A stretch of DNA of 64,000 nt from Pasteurellaceae bacterium Pebbles2 (GCA_023101505.1 LVZA01000001.1:1-64000), one strand, 5' to 3'. Shown: positions 16,975 through 26,786, numbered from the stretch's first letter. Made by a program: numbers and translations. The notes: generated by a model not told the origin, from the sequence alone.

Positions 16975-18516
16975 TTAAGCGGCGCAGACATCGTCTTCAT
17001 CACGTAATTGGCGGTCGAATACATTGGCGCAATCGTCAGTACCAGCGCCATACCACGTGGTATCTCGCAACACCGCTTCGCCTTTGCGGAAACGTTCGAC
17101 TTCGCTTTTCTTCACTAAATAACCTGTTACACGAATTAAATCAGTGTTTTTCAAATAGGTGGTGATGTAGCGATAGCCTAATTGGAATGAACCGTCGATA
17201 ATATCCACCACGGCATCAAGGTGGTCTAAATAGCCTTGATCAAAAGCAAATAAATCGCCTGTGCCAGATGGGAAATATTTATGATACGGCGCAGATTGTT
17301 TCAAATGCGCTAATAAAGTCGGTTCTTCGCCCACACGAATACGGTGCGCTGGCGTGTTGAGTTTATCTTCAGCGTGGTTGCTTGCGCCCACTTGAGCGTG
17401 CAATAAATAGCGATTGTTAGTGCGTTCCACATAAACGCCCTCGTGCGCTTGATTTACTGCGCTTAATTTATCCATAATCGCTGTTGCGATTTCTTCACCA
17501 CGTGCGCTTTGCCCAAAGGTTTCTTGCAATCCCTCTTGTTGTAGGAAGTGGTTTGTTGCATCAGCAAGTCCGACAATGGCAATCATACTAGTGAAATTTT
17601 CACGGCGAATAAAGCCCTCACGCACTAAGAAATCACTGTTGAAGAACTTGCTTTTTTCTACTAAATAATGATGGCGTTTGTCCATTGTTGAAAGGGCTAA
17701 ATTTGCCACTTTTGGCAACAATTCGTTGACCATTTCATCAACGCTTGAACACGCTCGAGCAATCGTGCCCAAGCGCAAACGAGTTAAAGTATAAGCACCA
17801 CCGCATTCAGGCAATGCATTATAACAACTTGCCACGCCATATTGTTCGCCCAAATCTTGAATATAATAAGGGTCATTAGCAAAGGACGGCTTAGACACTA
17901 ATAAACAGGCTTTCGCCGCAAGCTCAGCAAATTCTCGGCTTGTTTTTTGTTTATCGTAGCGAATGGTCATATTCGGTGTGGTATTTTCCAATTCAATCAC
18001 CGCTTGTAAAATCAGGCGACCTGCTTTAGTGTCGTAAGGCCCAACATTGGCGTGGCAAAATGAATCTGGAATGGTTTTATCAATGTGATTTAAAAAACGT
18101 TTAATTTTTATATAATCTTGTTTTTCATCAGTAATAAACGGCTCGAGCAACACATCAAGGCGACCAATATAAACAGGGTAGGTCGTAATCGACGGTACAT
18201 TCGCATATAAAATTAACAAGCCATCTAAAGCCTCGTCTAAATTGGTTGGCGCAGGCAAGTCTAAAAATTGGCAACCTTTTTCGATATAAACATTATAATC
18301 AGGCAAAATATAACGAGGGCGATAAATAGCGTGCCCCTCATTTAAATCGCAAATCATCTGATTTTCAATATATTGCCATTCTTCATCAGTATAATTTAGC
18401 AAGGTTTTTGGGTTAATTAAGCGTTCTGCGATGTTGCCTAAAATCATTAATTTTTGCTGGCAAGTCAATGAATTAGATTCAACGGTGTCGATAATATCTT
18501 GAAGTGAAGATTGCAT
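16975..18516 (-). CDS. yjjI: YjjI-type glycyl radical enzyme (DUF3029), substrate unknown
   Basis: The 513-residue product belongs to the YjjI family of glycyl radical enzymes. The likely radical residue is Gly465 in LIRVTGYLVKK, close to the C-terminus as in class III ribonucleotide reductase and pyruvate formate-lyase. Cysteines occur in GVASCYNALPECGG and in the tail (DDCANVFD, DEDDVCAA). AAGG precedes the ATG by 8 bases. A near-perfect CRP site lies 85 bases upstream, and yjjW follows at once. In E. coli the pair stands next to the deo genes and here next to nupC, so a role in anaerobic nucleoside use is a fair inference, not a known function. Confidence 0.9.
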   Translation of the reverse strand: MQSSLQDIIDTVESNSLTCQQKLMILGNIAERLINPKTLLNYTDEEWQYIENQMICDLNEGHAIYRPRYILPDYNVYIEKGCQFLDLPAPTNLDEALDGLLILYANVPSITTYPVYIGRLDVLLEPFITDEKQDYIKIKRFLNHIDKTIPDSFCHANVGPYDTKAGRLILQAVIELENTTPNMTIRYDKQKTSREFAELAAKACLLVSKPSFANDPYYIQDLGEQYGVASCYNALPECGGAYTLTRLRLGTIARACSSVDEMVNELLPKVANLALSTMDKRHHYLVEKSKFFNSDFLVREGFIRRENFTSMIAIVGLADATNHFLQQEGLQETFGQSARGEEIATAIMDKLSAVNQAHEGVYVERTNNRYLLHAQVGASNHAEDKLNTPAHRIRVGEEPTLLAHLKQSAPYHKYFPSGTGDLFAFDQGYLDHLDAVVDIIDGSFQLGYRYITTYLKNTDLIRVTGYLVKKSEVERFRKGEAVLRDTTWYGAGTDDCANVFDRQLRDEDDVCAA

Positions 18517-18600
18517 ATTGATTGACCTTATCGTGAAAGAAAAGAGAGTTTAATTATAAAATAATCGACACACAAAATACAGTTTAAGCACGGTGTAAAT

Positions 18601-18616
18601 TGTGAGCTAGATCACA
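18601..18616 (-). promoter_or_regulatory. Strong CRP site upstream of yjjI
   Basis: TGTGAGCTAGATCACA carries both perfect half-sites TGTGA and TCACA with a 6-base gap. It lies 85 bases before the yjjI start and 131 bases before folE, which diverges. The first is the likelier target, because CRP controls nucleoside genes in relatives. Confidence 0.8.
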
Positions 18617-18746
18617 GTTTTAGCATTTACTGTATCAAAATTATCAGTGTTCAATCGGAAAACTTTTCATTCTTTAAATGTATATTCTCATTTCATTCTT
18701 AGCAGAATGTTTGCTAGAATAGCCGATTATTTTATGGGAGTAGTGA

Positions 18747-19409
18747 ATGAGCAATATTTCAACAGAAGCGGCTAAAGTGCGTGATGCTTTAGTGGCAAAG
18801 GGAATTGAAACCCCAATGGTTAAAATTGACTTTACGCAAACAAAAGATGATCGCCGCAGCAAAATTGAAGGCAAAATGCGTGAAGTGCTTGAATTAATCG
18901 GATTAGATTTAACTGACGATAGCATTGAAGAAACGCCACATCGTTTAGCAAAAATGTTTGTGGACGAAATTTTTAGCGGCTTGGATTACGCCAATTTCCC
19001 TAAAATTACCAATATTGAAAATCGAATGAAAGTGAGCGAAATGGTATTGGTGAATGACGTAACGTTAACCAGCACCTGCGAACACCATTTTGTAACGATT
19101 GACGGTATGGTTTCGGTGGCATATTATCCGAAAAAATGGGTAATTGGCTTGTCGAAAATTAATCGAGTGGTGGCATTTTTTGCCCAACGGCCACAAGTAC
19201 AAGAACGTTTGACTGAACAAATTTTGTTGGCATTTCAAACTATTTTGGAAACCGATGACGTGGCAGTTTATGTGAAAGCAACGCATTTTTGCGTAAAATG
19301 CCGTGGCATTAAAGACAGCAACAGTTACACGGTAACATCAGCTTTCGGCGGTGTATTCCTTGATGATCGTGAAACTCGCAAAGAATTTTTGAGCTTAATT
19401 AATAAATAA
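18747..19409 (+). CDS. folE: GTP cyclohydrolase I
   Basis: FolE converts GTP to 7,8-dihydroneopterin triphosphate, the first step of folate synthesis, and also feeds queuosine synthesis. The zinc and catalytic motifs STCEHHFV (about residues 109-116) and HFCVKCRGI (about 177-185) are present, with GLSKINRVV between. The length of 220 residues is typical. GGGAG lies before the ATG. It stands alone between divergent yjjI and a shared terminator with the efflux gene. Confidence 0.97.
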   Translation: MSNISTEAAKVRDALVAKGIETPMVKIDFTQTKDDRRSKIEGKMREVLELIGLDLTDDSIEETPHRLAKMFVDEIFSGLDYANFPKITNIENRMKVSEMVLVNDVTLTSTCEHHFVTIDGMVSVAYYPKKWVIGLSKINRVVAFFAQRPQVQERLTEQILLAFQTILETDDVAVYVKATHFCVKCRGIKDSNSYTVTSAFGGVFLDDRETRKEFLSLINK

Positions 19410-19424
19410 TTTTCTTTATCCATA

Positions 19425-19455
19425 AAAAAGTGCGGTGAATTTCACCGCACTTTTT
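19425..19455. terminator. USS-pair terminator, folE / outer-membrane gene
   Basis: AAAAAGTGCGGTGAA and TTCACCGCACTTTTT form a 15-base perfect stem with a one-base centre and T tails on both strands. It lies between convergent genes and is probably bidirectional. Confidence 0.92.
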
Positions 19456-19472
19456 CGTTATTCCATTCCAAA

Positions 19473-20846
19473 TTAGAATTTCGTTGAGTAATAACCACCC
19501 ATTGCACTATAAATTGCGTTTTCATTTTGAATAACCGCATATTTTGCATTCAAGATAGCCACTTGTGAGGCTTTTTCGGTATTGGCTGCATTTAACCATT
19601 CTCTTAACTCAGACACGCCAGCGTTGTAGCGGTTTTGATAATATTTGGTAATGCGTTGATCGTAATCGTATTTTTTCTTCAAATTGGTATAATTTTGTTG
19701 CGATTGCGTATAAGCAAAATAGTTGGTGTCGATTTCGTTCAATGCGGTGGTGATGCCTTGCTCATAAGTCAGGCGAGCACTTTCATAAGCCGCTTCTGAA
19801 ATTTTCACATTCCATTTCACGTGATTCCAATCTAAGAATGGCAAGCTAATGCCTAATGTGCCAGCGGCGAGTGGATTGTCGAAAGCATTGCCTACTTTAT
19901 TGCCGCTAGACGATAAGCTGCCGCCTAAACTAATGGTTGGAAACCACGATTTTTGTGTTGCTTTGGCATCTTTAAATGCACTGCTTAAGCGGTATAAATT
20001 ACCTTTAACATCAGGGCGATTAGCAATGGTTGAAACTGGCACATTTAAATTCACTGGCACAGTTTTCACATTTAAAATATGTGGAAAGCTAATGTTAAGT
20101 GGTTGATTTGGCTTTAAATTTAATAAATTACGCAAAGTTTGCTCGGCAATTTTACGCTGAGTTTGATAAGTAATTAAATTATTTCTCGCCACCAATACAG
20201 CTTGTTGTGCTTGGTCGGTGCTGGCACGGTCGGCAACCCCTTGAGCAAGGCGATTTTGCATAATTTTGTTAATTTGGCTGTAATAGCTAATTGTGTCATT
20301 GGTTGCCGCAATAGCATCATTTAAATACGCCATTTGATAATAGCTCACCACCACAGAGTTCACCAATGAAAGGCGAGCAGCAGCAAGATCTTGTTCAGTG
20401 GCTTTTACATTCCATTCAGCCGCATTCGCCATATCAGCTAAACGACGCCATAAATCCAAAGTGTAGCTCACACTCAAAGAAGCGCCGTGGCTAATGGTGG
20501 AATTTGAACCTGGATTAATTGGACGGCTTGCTGAAGATTGGGCAGAACCACTGAAGTTAGGCACTAAATCTGCGCCTAATAAATTGGCTTGATAAAGGGC
20601 AGAATTCACTGAAATGGCGGCTTTTGCTAAATCTTTATTATTCAATAAAGCCTGTTCAACCACACGGTTAAGTTGTGCATCATTATACAACGCCCACCAA
20701 TTTTCTTTAATATTATATTGTTGGGTAATTTGTTCATATTGTTGATAATCTTGTTGTGTTTGCTGATAAGAATTATCAATATTTGCACAGCCTATCAAGG
20801 CGGTTGAGAAAATCACACTTAAGGCGATTTTATTCAGTTTTAACAT
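19473..20846 (-). CDS. Efflux outer-membrane lipoprotein (TolC/NodT type)
   Basis: The 457 residues begin with a lipoprotein signal whose lipobox is LIGC (Cys20), followed by a coiled-coil-rich chain with two similar halves, as in TolC and OprM channels. WWALYNDAQLNRVVEQALLNN and TLDLWRRLADMANAAEWNVKA are typical NodT-family blocks. It should form the outer-membrane exit for the MacA-MacB pump encoded just upstream on the same strand. The 177-base gap to macB contains a degenerate USS hairpin and a TetR-like palindrome, so it may have its own regulated promoter. Confidence 0.9.
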   Translation of the reverse strand: MLKLNKIALSVIFSTALIGCANIDNSYQQTQQDYQQYEQITQQYNIKENWWALYNDAQLNRVVEQALLNNKDLAKAAISVNSALYQANLLGADLVPNFSGSAQSSASRPINPGSNSTISHGASLSVSYTLDLWRRLADMANAAEWNVKATEQDLAAARLSLVNSVVVSYYQMAYLNDAIAATNDTISYYSQINKIMQNRLAQGVADRASTDQAQQAVLVARNNLITYQTQRKIAEQTLRNLLNLKPNQPLNISFPHILNVKTVPVNLNVPVSTIANRPDVKGNLYRLSSAFKDAKATQKSWFPTISLGGSLSSSGNKVGNAFDNPLAAGTLGISLPFLDWNHVKWNVKISEAAYESARLTYEQGITTALNEIDTNYFAYTQSQQNYTNLKKKYDYDQRITKYYQNRYNAGVSELREWLNAANTEKASQVAILNAKYAVIQNENAIYSAMGGYYSTKF

Positions 20847-20870
20847 ATTTTGTCCTTAATAAAGAGAGAA

Positions 20871-20913
20871 AAGTACGGTGAAAAATGTTGTGTTTTTTGC
20901 ACCGCACTTTTTA
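20871..20913 (-). terminator. USS-type hairpin between macB and the outer-membrane gene
   Basis: AAAGTACGGTG (one mismatch to the uptake core) faces CACCGCACTTTTT over an AT-rich loop. Because it lies after macB on the minus strand, it may end most macAB transcripts. The weaker arm shows an uptake signal that has drifted. Confidence 0.5.
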
Positions 20914-20940
20914 ATATATTCTTCATATTTACTTTTAATG

Positions 20941-20958
20941 AATGAACGTTCGTTCATT
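20941..20958 (-). promoter_or_regulatory. TetR-type operator palindrome
   Basis: AATGAACGTTCGTTCATT consists of AATGAACG and CGTTCATT around a central TT, a perfect 8-base inverted repeat. TetR/AcrR-family repressors of efflux genes bind sites of this kind. It lies 95 bases before the outer-membrane gene start and 66 bases after the macB stop. No TetR gene is in the window, so the regulator would be encoded elsewhere. Confidence 0.6.
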
Positions 20959-21023
20959 TTTCTCGGCTATTTTAGCAGAAAATTTATTTTTTTCTACTAT
21001 TTTAACTGCCAAATTGACGGCGT

Positions 21024-22958
21024 TTATTCTCTTGCCAAGGCATTAATCGGGTTTAATTGCGAAGCGTTGCGAGCAGGCATATAACCGAAAATTACGCCAA
21101 TTAGCGTAGAGCAAAGCACCGCTGCCACAATCGAGAATGTCGAGAAAATCATTGTGAAATCTGTTGCCAGCCAGTTAAATAGCACACCAAGCATCAACGA
21201 TAAGAAAATCCCTGTTAAACCACCAATTAAGCAAATCAACACCGCTTCAATTAAAAATTGCTGCAAAATGTTAGATTGACGAGCACCGATTGCCATTCGC
21301 ACGCCAATTTCTTTGGTACGTTCAGTTACTGAAACAAGCATAATATTCATTACGCCAATGCCGCCAACCACTAAGGAAATCAAGGCTATAGAGGAAATGA
21401 GTAATTTCATTGTATTGGTCGTCGCTTGAATAGTTTGCTTAATACTGTCGGTATTCATCACGAAAAAGTCTTTTTTGCCGTGGCGAATGGTGAGTAGGTT
21501 AGTCAAATCTTTTTCAGCTACAGTAGAATTAACATCATCTTTGATTTTCACCGTAATGCTGTCGATTTTTTGATTACCCGAAATTTTATTCATCGCTGTG
21601 GTATAAGGAATATAAATATTCAAACTTGAGCTGATATTGCCCATATTATTGCGCGCCGTTGCCACGCCGATCACTTTCAGCGGTTTTTTATTGAGCATTA
21701 AAATTTGCCCGAGCGGATTTTTCTCACCAAAAACTTGCTTTAACGTGTTTTCATCAATCACCGCAACGTTTTCATTGCTTTTCACTTGAGTGGCATCAAA
21801 AAAGCTACCCTGTAACAAAGAAAGCCCTTTAACGTTAAAATATTGTTCGCCCACGCCACGCACTTGTGCTGTAAAGGTGGCGTTGCTATAAGTTAATGTG
21901 CCGCTCACGCCGCTATTTGGCGTAACGCTTTCGATATAACTTTGCTTCGCCAGCATTTGGGTGTCGGCAATGTTTAAATTTTGCATTTTTTCTGCATTGC
22001 GATCACCAAAGCCCGTGCCGTTATAAACGTCCATTGTGTTCGTGCCCATTGAATTAATATTTGCTAGGATTTTCTGCTGTGAGCCTGTGCCTAATGCCAC
22101 CACAGAAACTACAGAAGTAATCCCAATAATAATGCCGAGCATTGTGAGCAAAGAACGCATTTTGTGAGCGATAATCGCTTTCACTGACATTCGGAACGAT
22201 TCCATAAATTGATCTTTATAGAAACTGAATGCGTTTTTATTCACCGTCGGGCTAGGGGATTTTTCAGCGATTAAATCGCTTTTACGCTGATCTTGAATAA
22301 TACGTCCGTCTTTAATTTCAATAATACGATTAGCAAATTGTGCTACATTTTTATCGTGCGTAACCAAAATAATGGTGTGTCCCTCGGCGTGAAGCTGACG
22401 CAAAATCTCCATTACGGTTTCGCCACTTTTGCTGTCTAACGCCCCCGTGGGTTCGTCGGCGAGAATAATATCGCCACCATTCATCAAGGCTCGAGCAATA
22501 CTCACACGTTGCTGTTGACCGCCTGAAAGCTGGCTGGGTTTGTTGTCTAACTTATCGCCTAAACCTAATTTTTCCAGCAAAAGTGCGGCTCGTTCTAAAC
22601 GAGTTTTTTGATCTGCCCCTGCATAAATCGCAGGAAGTGCCACATTTTCCACCGCACTTAGCGTAGAAAGCAGGTTATATCTCTGGAAGATAAAGCCGAA
22701 TTTTTTTTGGCGTAAATCGGAAAGCTGATCACGATTAAGATGGCTAACTTCTTGATTATCAATTTGATAAGAGCCTGATGTCGCTGTGTCTAAACAGCCG
22801 ATAATATTCATCAGCGTTGATTTGCCCGAACCCGATTGCCCGATAATCGCAATAAAATCGCCTTTTTTAATTTCAAGATCGATTTCTTTCAAGATTTGCG
22901 TGCGGTTTTCGCCAACGCCGAAAAATTTAGAAATACCTTTTATTTCAATAATATTCAT
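21024..22958 (-). CDS. macB: Macrolide-type efflux ABC protein MacB
   Basis: MacB is an inner-membrane ABC transporter that works by mechanotransmission, driving export through MacA and an outer-membrane channel. The ATPase comes first: Walker A GQSGSGKST (40-48), signature LSGGQQQRVSIARAL, Walker B IILADEPTGALD. A membrane helix near 270, a large periplasmic domain and three C-terminal helices (about 525-635) follow, ending in a FtsX-like domain. The total of 644 residues fits. The substrate may be macrolides, enterotoxin-like peptides or haem precursors; the sequence does not decide. macA lies 27 bases upstream. Confidence 0.94.
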   Translation of the reverse strand: MNIIEIKGISKFFGVGENRTQILKEIDLEIKKGDFIAIIGQSGSGKSTLMNIIGCLDTATSGSYQIDNQEVSHLNRDQLSDLRQKKFGFIFQRYNLLSTLSAVENVALPAIYAGADQKTRLERAALLLEKLGLGDKLDNKPSQLSGGQQQRVSIARALMNGGDIILADEPTGALDSKSGETVMEILRQLHAEGHTIILVTHDKNVAQFANRIIEIKDGRIIQDQRKSDLIAEKSPSPTVNKNAFSFYKDQFMESFRMSVKAIIAHKMRSLLTMLGIIIGITSVVSVVALGTGSQQKILANINSMGTNTMDVYNGTGFGDRNAEKMQNLNIADTQMLAKQSYIESVTPNSGVSGTLTYSNATFTAQVRGVGEQYFNVKGLSLLQGSFFDATQVKSNENVAVIDENTLKQVFGEKNPLGQILMLNKKPLKVIGVATARNNMGNISSSLNIYIPYTTAMNKISGNQKIDSITVKIKDDVNSTVAEKDLTNLLTIRHGKKDFFVMNTDSIKQTIQATTNTMKLLISSIALISLVVGGIGVMNIMLVSVTERTKEIGVRMAIGARQSNILQQFLIEAVLICLIGGLTGIFLSLMLGVLFNWLATDFTMIFSTFSIVAAVLCSTLIGVIFGYMPARNASQLNPINALARE

Positions 22959-22985
22959 AAAAACTTACTCAATTTTCACCGCAGT

Positions 22986-24146
22986 TTAGAACATTCTCGG
23001 GCCACGACGAGTATTGCCCACGCTTTCGCCTTGTTCCACTTGCGAAGAAATCACTTTTTCGCCCTCGTTTAAGCCCGATAAAATCTGCGTATTAACATCG
23101 TCGCTCAAACCAGTTTGCACTTCACGTTTTTCCGCTTGATTATTATTCAACACATTGACAAAAGTTTTGCCATTTTCTTTGTGTAAAGTTAAAGTCGGCA
23201 CGAGTAAGGCATCGTGGCTATCGGCAATGGTAATCACATTTTGCGTAGTCATTCCGATACGCAATTTGCCGTCAGGATTATCAACAATCACATTCGCATA
23301 AAAATAGACCGCATTAGTGTCGGTAACATCTTCGCTATATCCGTTATCGGTGAGCGTGGTCATTGCTGGATCAACAGAGCTAATCACGCCTTGATATTTG
23401 TGATCGGGATCAGAAAGGGTAGTGAACTCCACATTCATTCCTTGTTTCACTTTGGTAATATCGCCCTCGGAAATTTCAGGTTTAATCAACATTTTGCTTA
23501 AATCTGCCACTTGCACGATGGTCGGCGTGGTTTGATTGGCATTCACTGTTTGCCCCACCGAAACAGGAATTGAAATCACCGTGCCATTCAACGGCGACAC
23601 AATTTTGGTATAGCCCAAATTGGTTTGTGCGGTATTAACTTCAATTTCGGCTTGTTTTAATGAAGCCTCAACCGCCTGAATTTCAGCTTCCGCATTGGCT
23701 AAGGTATTTTTCGCTGAATTTAGCTCATCGAGCGTGGTCGATTTTTGATTATAGAGTTTCGAAATGCGATTATAGGCTGATAACGCCACGTCGTACGCCG
23801 TTTTTTTCGCTTTGAGTTGAGCTTGATAAGAAGTGAGTTGGGCCTGTGCGGTGTTTAGGCTGTTGACTTGCGTTTTGGAATCAATTTCTGCAATCAAATC
23901 ACCTTGTTTAATTTCTTGCCCAAGGCGAACGTGGATTTTTTCAATTTTCCCCGAGGCTTGCGCACCCACTTCCACACGATTATAAGCTCGCACTGTGCCA
24001 CTGGCGATCACCGATTTTTGCAAATCACCACGGCTCACAGTTTCTGTTAAATACGTTACTTGCGGTTGGCTATTGCTGTTAAAATAATACCAAGCTCCGC
24101 CTGCAATAACAGCGGCGAGTGCTAAACCGATTAATGTTTTTTTCAT
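22986..24146 (-). CDS. macA: Periplasmic adaptor MacA
   Basis: MacA links MacB to the outer-membrane channel. It starts with a single membrane anchor (residues 4-24, LIGLALAAVIAGGAWYYF), then the barrel and lipoyl halves (RVEVGAQASGKIEKIHV, KIVSPLNGTVISIPVSVGQ) with a coiled-coil hairpin between (about 100-170). The C-terminal part has GQTVNANQTTPTIVQVADL and a further beta domain, ending in RRGPRMF. At 386 residues it matches the family. It is first in the macA-macB transcript and divergent from glnS. Confidence 0.93.
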   Translation of the reverse strand: MKKTLIGLALAAVIAGGAWYYFNSNSQPQVTYLTETVSRGDLQKSVIASGTVRAYNRVEVGAQASGKIEKIHVRLGQEIKQGDLIAEIDSKTQVNSLNTAQAQLTSYQAQLKAKKTAYDVALSAYNRISKLYNQKSTTLDELNSAKNTLANAEAEIQAVEASLKQAEIEVNTAQTNLGYTKIVSPLNGTVISIPVSVGQTVNANQTTPTIVQVADLSKMLIKPEISEGDITKVKQGMNVEFTTLSDPDHKYQGVISSVDPAMTTLTDNGYSEDVTDTNAVYFYANVIVDNPDGKLRIGMTTQNVITIADSHDALLVPTLTLHKENGKTFVNVLNNNQAEKREVQTGLSDDVNTQILSGLNEGEKVISSQVEQGESVGNTRRGPRMF

Positions 24147-24392
24147 AGTTTTTTCCGAAAATAAAATAAGTTACCTTAAACTATACAGCAAAAAAGCGAA
24201 AAAGTTCTAAAAAGAATAGCTTTTTAGCCTAAAAAGCATAAGTCTAAATTAATGAATAAATGTGCGGTGAAAAAATTGCTAATTTTGCACCGCACTTTTT
24301 GCGATAATCCACGATTTCACACAGGGCTTAAATTGTAATCCTAATGTAAAGCGTGTAGAATAAAGCGAATTTTTAATTGAGAATTTTTGTAT
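24147..24392. promoter_or_regulatory. Divergent region macA / glnS
   Basis: The 246 bases hold the promoters of both genes. A hairpin near 24262-24299 pairs ATGTGCGGTG (drifted uptake signal) with CACCGCACTTT. GTAATCCTAATGTAAAGC and GTAGAATAAAG near 24340-24365 may belong to the glnS promoter. I see no operator for macA comparable with the one at 20941. Confidence 0.4.
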
Positions 24393-26072
24393 ATGACAAC
24401 AGCGACAACAACTGAAAATATGGAATTAACGGCTGAAGCTCGTCCGACCAATTTTATTCGTCAAATTATTGATGAAGATTTGAGTGCAGGCAAACATCAA
24501 AGTGTGCAAACTCGCTTTCCGCCTGAGCCAAACGGCTATTTACACATCGGACACGCAAAATCAATTTGCTTAAACTTCGGCATCGCTCAAGATTATCAAG
24601 GCAAATGTAACCTGCGTTTCGACGACACCAACCCAGTGAAAGAAGATGTGGAATATGTGGACAGCATCAAACAAGACGTAGAATGGCTTGGCTTTAAATG
24701 GAATGGGGAAGTGCGTTATGCATCGGACTATTTCGACCAACTTTATGGCTATGCCATTGAATTAATTAACAAAGGCTTGGCTTATGTGGACGAACTTTCG
24801 CCTGAACAAATGCGTGAATATCGTGGCACATTAACCGAAGCTGGTAAAAATAGCCCTTATCGTGATCGTTCAGTAGAAGAAAATTTGGCGTTATTTGAAA
24901 AAATGAAAAACGGCGAATTTGCGGAAGGAACGGCAGCGTTGCGTGCGAAAATTGATATGGCTTCGCCATTTATGGTAATGCGTGATCCAGTGCTTTATCG
25001 TGTGAAATTTGCCCATCATCACCAAACTGGCGACAAGTGGTGCATTTACCCGATGTACGATTTTACCCATTGTATTTCTGATGCGATTGAACGCATTACG
25101 CATTCATTATGTACGCTGGAATTCCAAGATAACCGCCGTTTATATGATTGGGTATTGGAGCATATTTCAATCGAACGCCCATTGCCACATCAGTATGAAT
25201 TTTCTCGTTTGAATTTAGAAAGTACCTTAACGTCTAAACGTAAACTATTGAAATTAGTTGAAGAAAAAGCCGTGGACGGTTGGAATGACCCTCGTATGCC
25301 GACTATTTCAGGTTTGCGTCGTCGTGGCTATACGCCTGCATCTTTGCGTGAATTTTGTCGCCGCATTGGCGTTACAAAACAAGATAACGTGGTGGAGTTC
25401 AGTGCGCTTGAAAGCTGCATTCGTGATGATTTAAACCAAAATGCACCACGTGCGATGGCGGTGATTAATCCGTTAAAAATTGTGATCGAAAACTTAAAAA
25501 CGAACGAAATTTTAACCGCACCTAATCACCCAAATCGTGAAGAAATGGGCGTACGTGAAATGCCGTTTACCCAAGAACTTTATATCGATCAAGCGGATTT
25601 CCGTGAAGAAGCCAATAAGCAATATAAACGTTTGGTGTTAGGCAAAGAAGTACGTTTGCGTAATGCTTATGTGATCAAAGCTGAGCGTGTGGAAAAAGAT
25701 GCGGACGGCAACATCACTTGTGTTTATTGTAGCTACGATCCTGAAACTTTAGGCAAAAATCCTGCCGATGGTCGCAAAGTGAAAGGCGTTATTCAATGGG
25801 TATCAGCAACCGACAGCTTGCCTGCGGAATTCCGTCAATACGGCCGTTTATTCGATATGCCAAACCCAGGAGCAGAAGACGATATTATTGCAGCGGTAAA
25901 CCCAAATTCATTGGTGGTCAAACACGGATTTGTGGAGAAAAGTTTAGCCAATGCACAGCCTGAAAAAGCGTATCAATTTGAGCGTGAAGGTTATTACTGC
26001 GCAGACAATAAATACAGCCAGCCAGACCGTTTAGTATTTAATTTAACTGTTAGCTTAAAAGAAGGATTTTAA
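24393..26072 (+). CDS. glnS: Glutaminyl-tRNA synthetase
   Basis: GlnS charges tRNA-Gln with glutamine. Class I signatures are visible: [18 protein letters not shown] (HIGH motif) and the KMSKS-equivalent block [13 protein letters not shown]. The catalytic Rossmann fold is followed by the anticodon-binding beta barrels and ends in VSLKEGF. I use the ATG at [11 protein letters not shown] (559 residues) because the two codons before begin with a TTG. A small lipoprotein gene follows 3 bases after the stop. Confidence 0.97.
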   Translation: MTTATTTENMELTAEARPTNFIRQIIDEDLSAGKHQSVQTRFPPEPNGYLHIGHAKSICLNFGIAQDYQGKCNLRFDDTNPVKEDVEYVDSIKQDVEWLGFKWNGEVRYASDYFDQLYGYAIELINKGLAYVDELSPEQMREYRGTLTEAGKNSPYRDRSVEENLALFEKMKNGEFAEGTAALRAKIDMASPFMVMRDPVLYRVKFAHHHQTGDKWCIYPMYDFTHCISDAIERITHSLCTLEFQDNRRLYDWVLEHISIERPLPHQYEFSRLNLESTLTSKRKLLKLVEEKAVDGWNDPRMPTISGLRRRGYTPASLREFCRRIGVTKQDNVVEFSALESCIRDDLNQNAPRAMAVINPLKIVIENLKTNEILTAPNHPNREEMGVREMPFTQELYIDQADFREEANKQYKRLVLGKEVRLRNAYVIKAERVEKDADGNITCVYCSYDPETLGKNPADGRKVKGVIQWVSATDSLPAEFRQYGRLFDMPNPGAEDDIIAAVNPNSLVVKHGFVEKSLANAQPEKAYQFEREGYYCADNKYSQPDRLVFNLTVSLKEGF

Positions 26073-26075
26073 TTA

Positions 26076-26222
26076 ATGAAAAAAGTTGTATTAGTCATTT
26101 TAGCTGCCTTGGCGGTAACTGCGTGTTCTCAACCGAAAGATATTTATTTCAATGGTGCAGAGGGTTCGCATTCAGGCATTAAATATGACAAAAACTCTGG
26201 TTCTTTTGGGCTAAACCCATAA
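26076..26222 (+). CDS. Small lipoprotein (48 aa), unknown
   Basis: A short frame begins 3 bases after glnS with MKKVVLVILAALAVTACSQP: a lipoprotein signal peptide with the lipobox VTAC, so the mature protein would start at Cys17. The rest (31 residues) is polar and Gly/Ser-rich. The upstream AAGGA inside the end of glnS can serve as its ribosome site. The signal and coupling to glnS support a real gene. No function is recognised; the size recalls entericidin or VirB7-like lipoproteins. Confidence 0.75.
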   Translation: MKKVVLVILAALAVTACSQPKDIYFNGAEGSHSGIKYDKNSGSFGLNP

Positions 26223-26272
26223 TTTTGTGATACGGTAACAAAATTTAATAAAAACAATGTAAAATTAAGCAT

Positions 26273-26312
26273 AAAGTGCGGTGAAAAATGTATGATTTTT
26301 TGACCGCACTTT
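26273..26312 (+). terminator. USS-pair terminator after the small lipoprotein
   Basis: AAAGTGCGGT and ACCGCACTTTT face each other over a 20-base AT-rich loop. It closes the glnS-lipoprotein unit before the next gene. Confidence 0.75.
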
Positions 26313-26345
26313 TCCTTTATAAATAGCAAATGCAGATACCAAATT

Positions 26346-26786
26346 ATGCAAGAAATTAATCGTTTTTGGGAACAAAAAACGCTCACCGAAATGAACGAAA
26401 GCGAGTGGGAAGCCTTGTGCGATGGCTGCGGAAAATGCTGTTATCGTAAATTTATTGAAGGGCGAGGCAAGCGACAAAAGCTGTATTACACACGCATTGC
26501 CTGCAATTTATTAGATTTAGAAACAGGGAAGTGCGGTGATTATTGCAACCGTTTTAAACTTGAGCCAGATTGCACTAAACTCACCAAGAAAAACTTGCCC
26601 GATTTCAAATGGTTACCGCAAACTTGTGCTTATCGTTTACTTTATGAAGGAAAACCTTTATTCGATTGGCACCCATTAATTTCTGGCGATACAAATACGG
26701 TAAAACAGGCAGATATTTTAATCAAAAATGGCGTACACGAACGAGATGTGATTGATTGGTTTGAATTTGTGATTGAAGAAAGCTAA
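26346..26786 (+). CDS. ycgN: YcgN/UPF0260 cysteine-cluster protein
   Basis: The 146-residue product has the N-terminal cluster CDGCGKCCYRK and further Cys residues in IACNLLDLETGKCGDYCNRF and PDCTKL. This is the CxxCxxCC family (UPF0260), thought to bind zinc or an iron-sulfur centre, with no established role. FKWLPQTCAYRLLYEGKPL is the conserved centre. It has its own terminator and faces tcyP. Confidence 0.9.
   Translation: MQEINRFWEQKTLTEMNESEWEALCDGCGKCCYRKFIEGRGKRQKLYYTRIACNLLDLETGKCGDYCNRFKLEPDCTKLTKKNLPDFKWLPQTCAYRLLYEGKPLFDWHPLISGDTNTVKQADILIKNGVHERDVIDWFEFVIEES

Noticed and set aside
16131-16991. YjjW start at the ATG inside yjjI (MSAPLK)
   Set aside because: The later ATG behind the yjjI stop or the GTG gives a better fit to the family.
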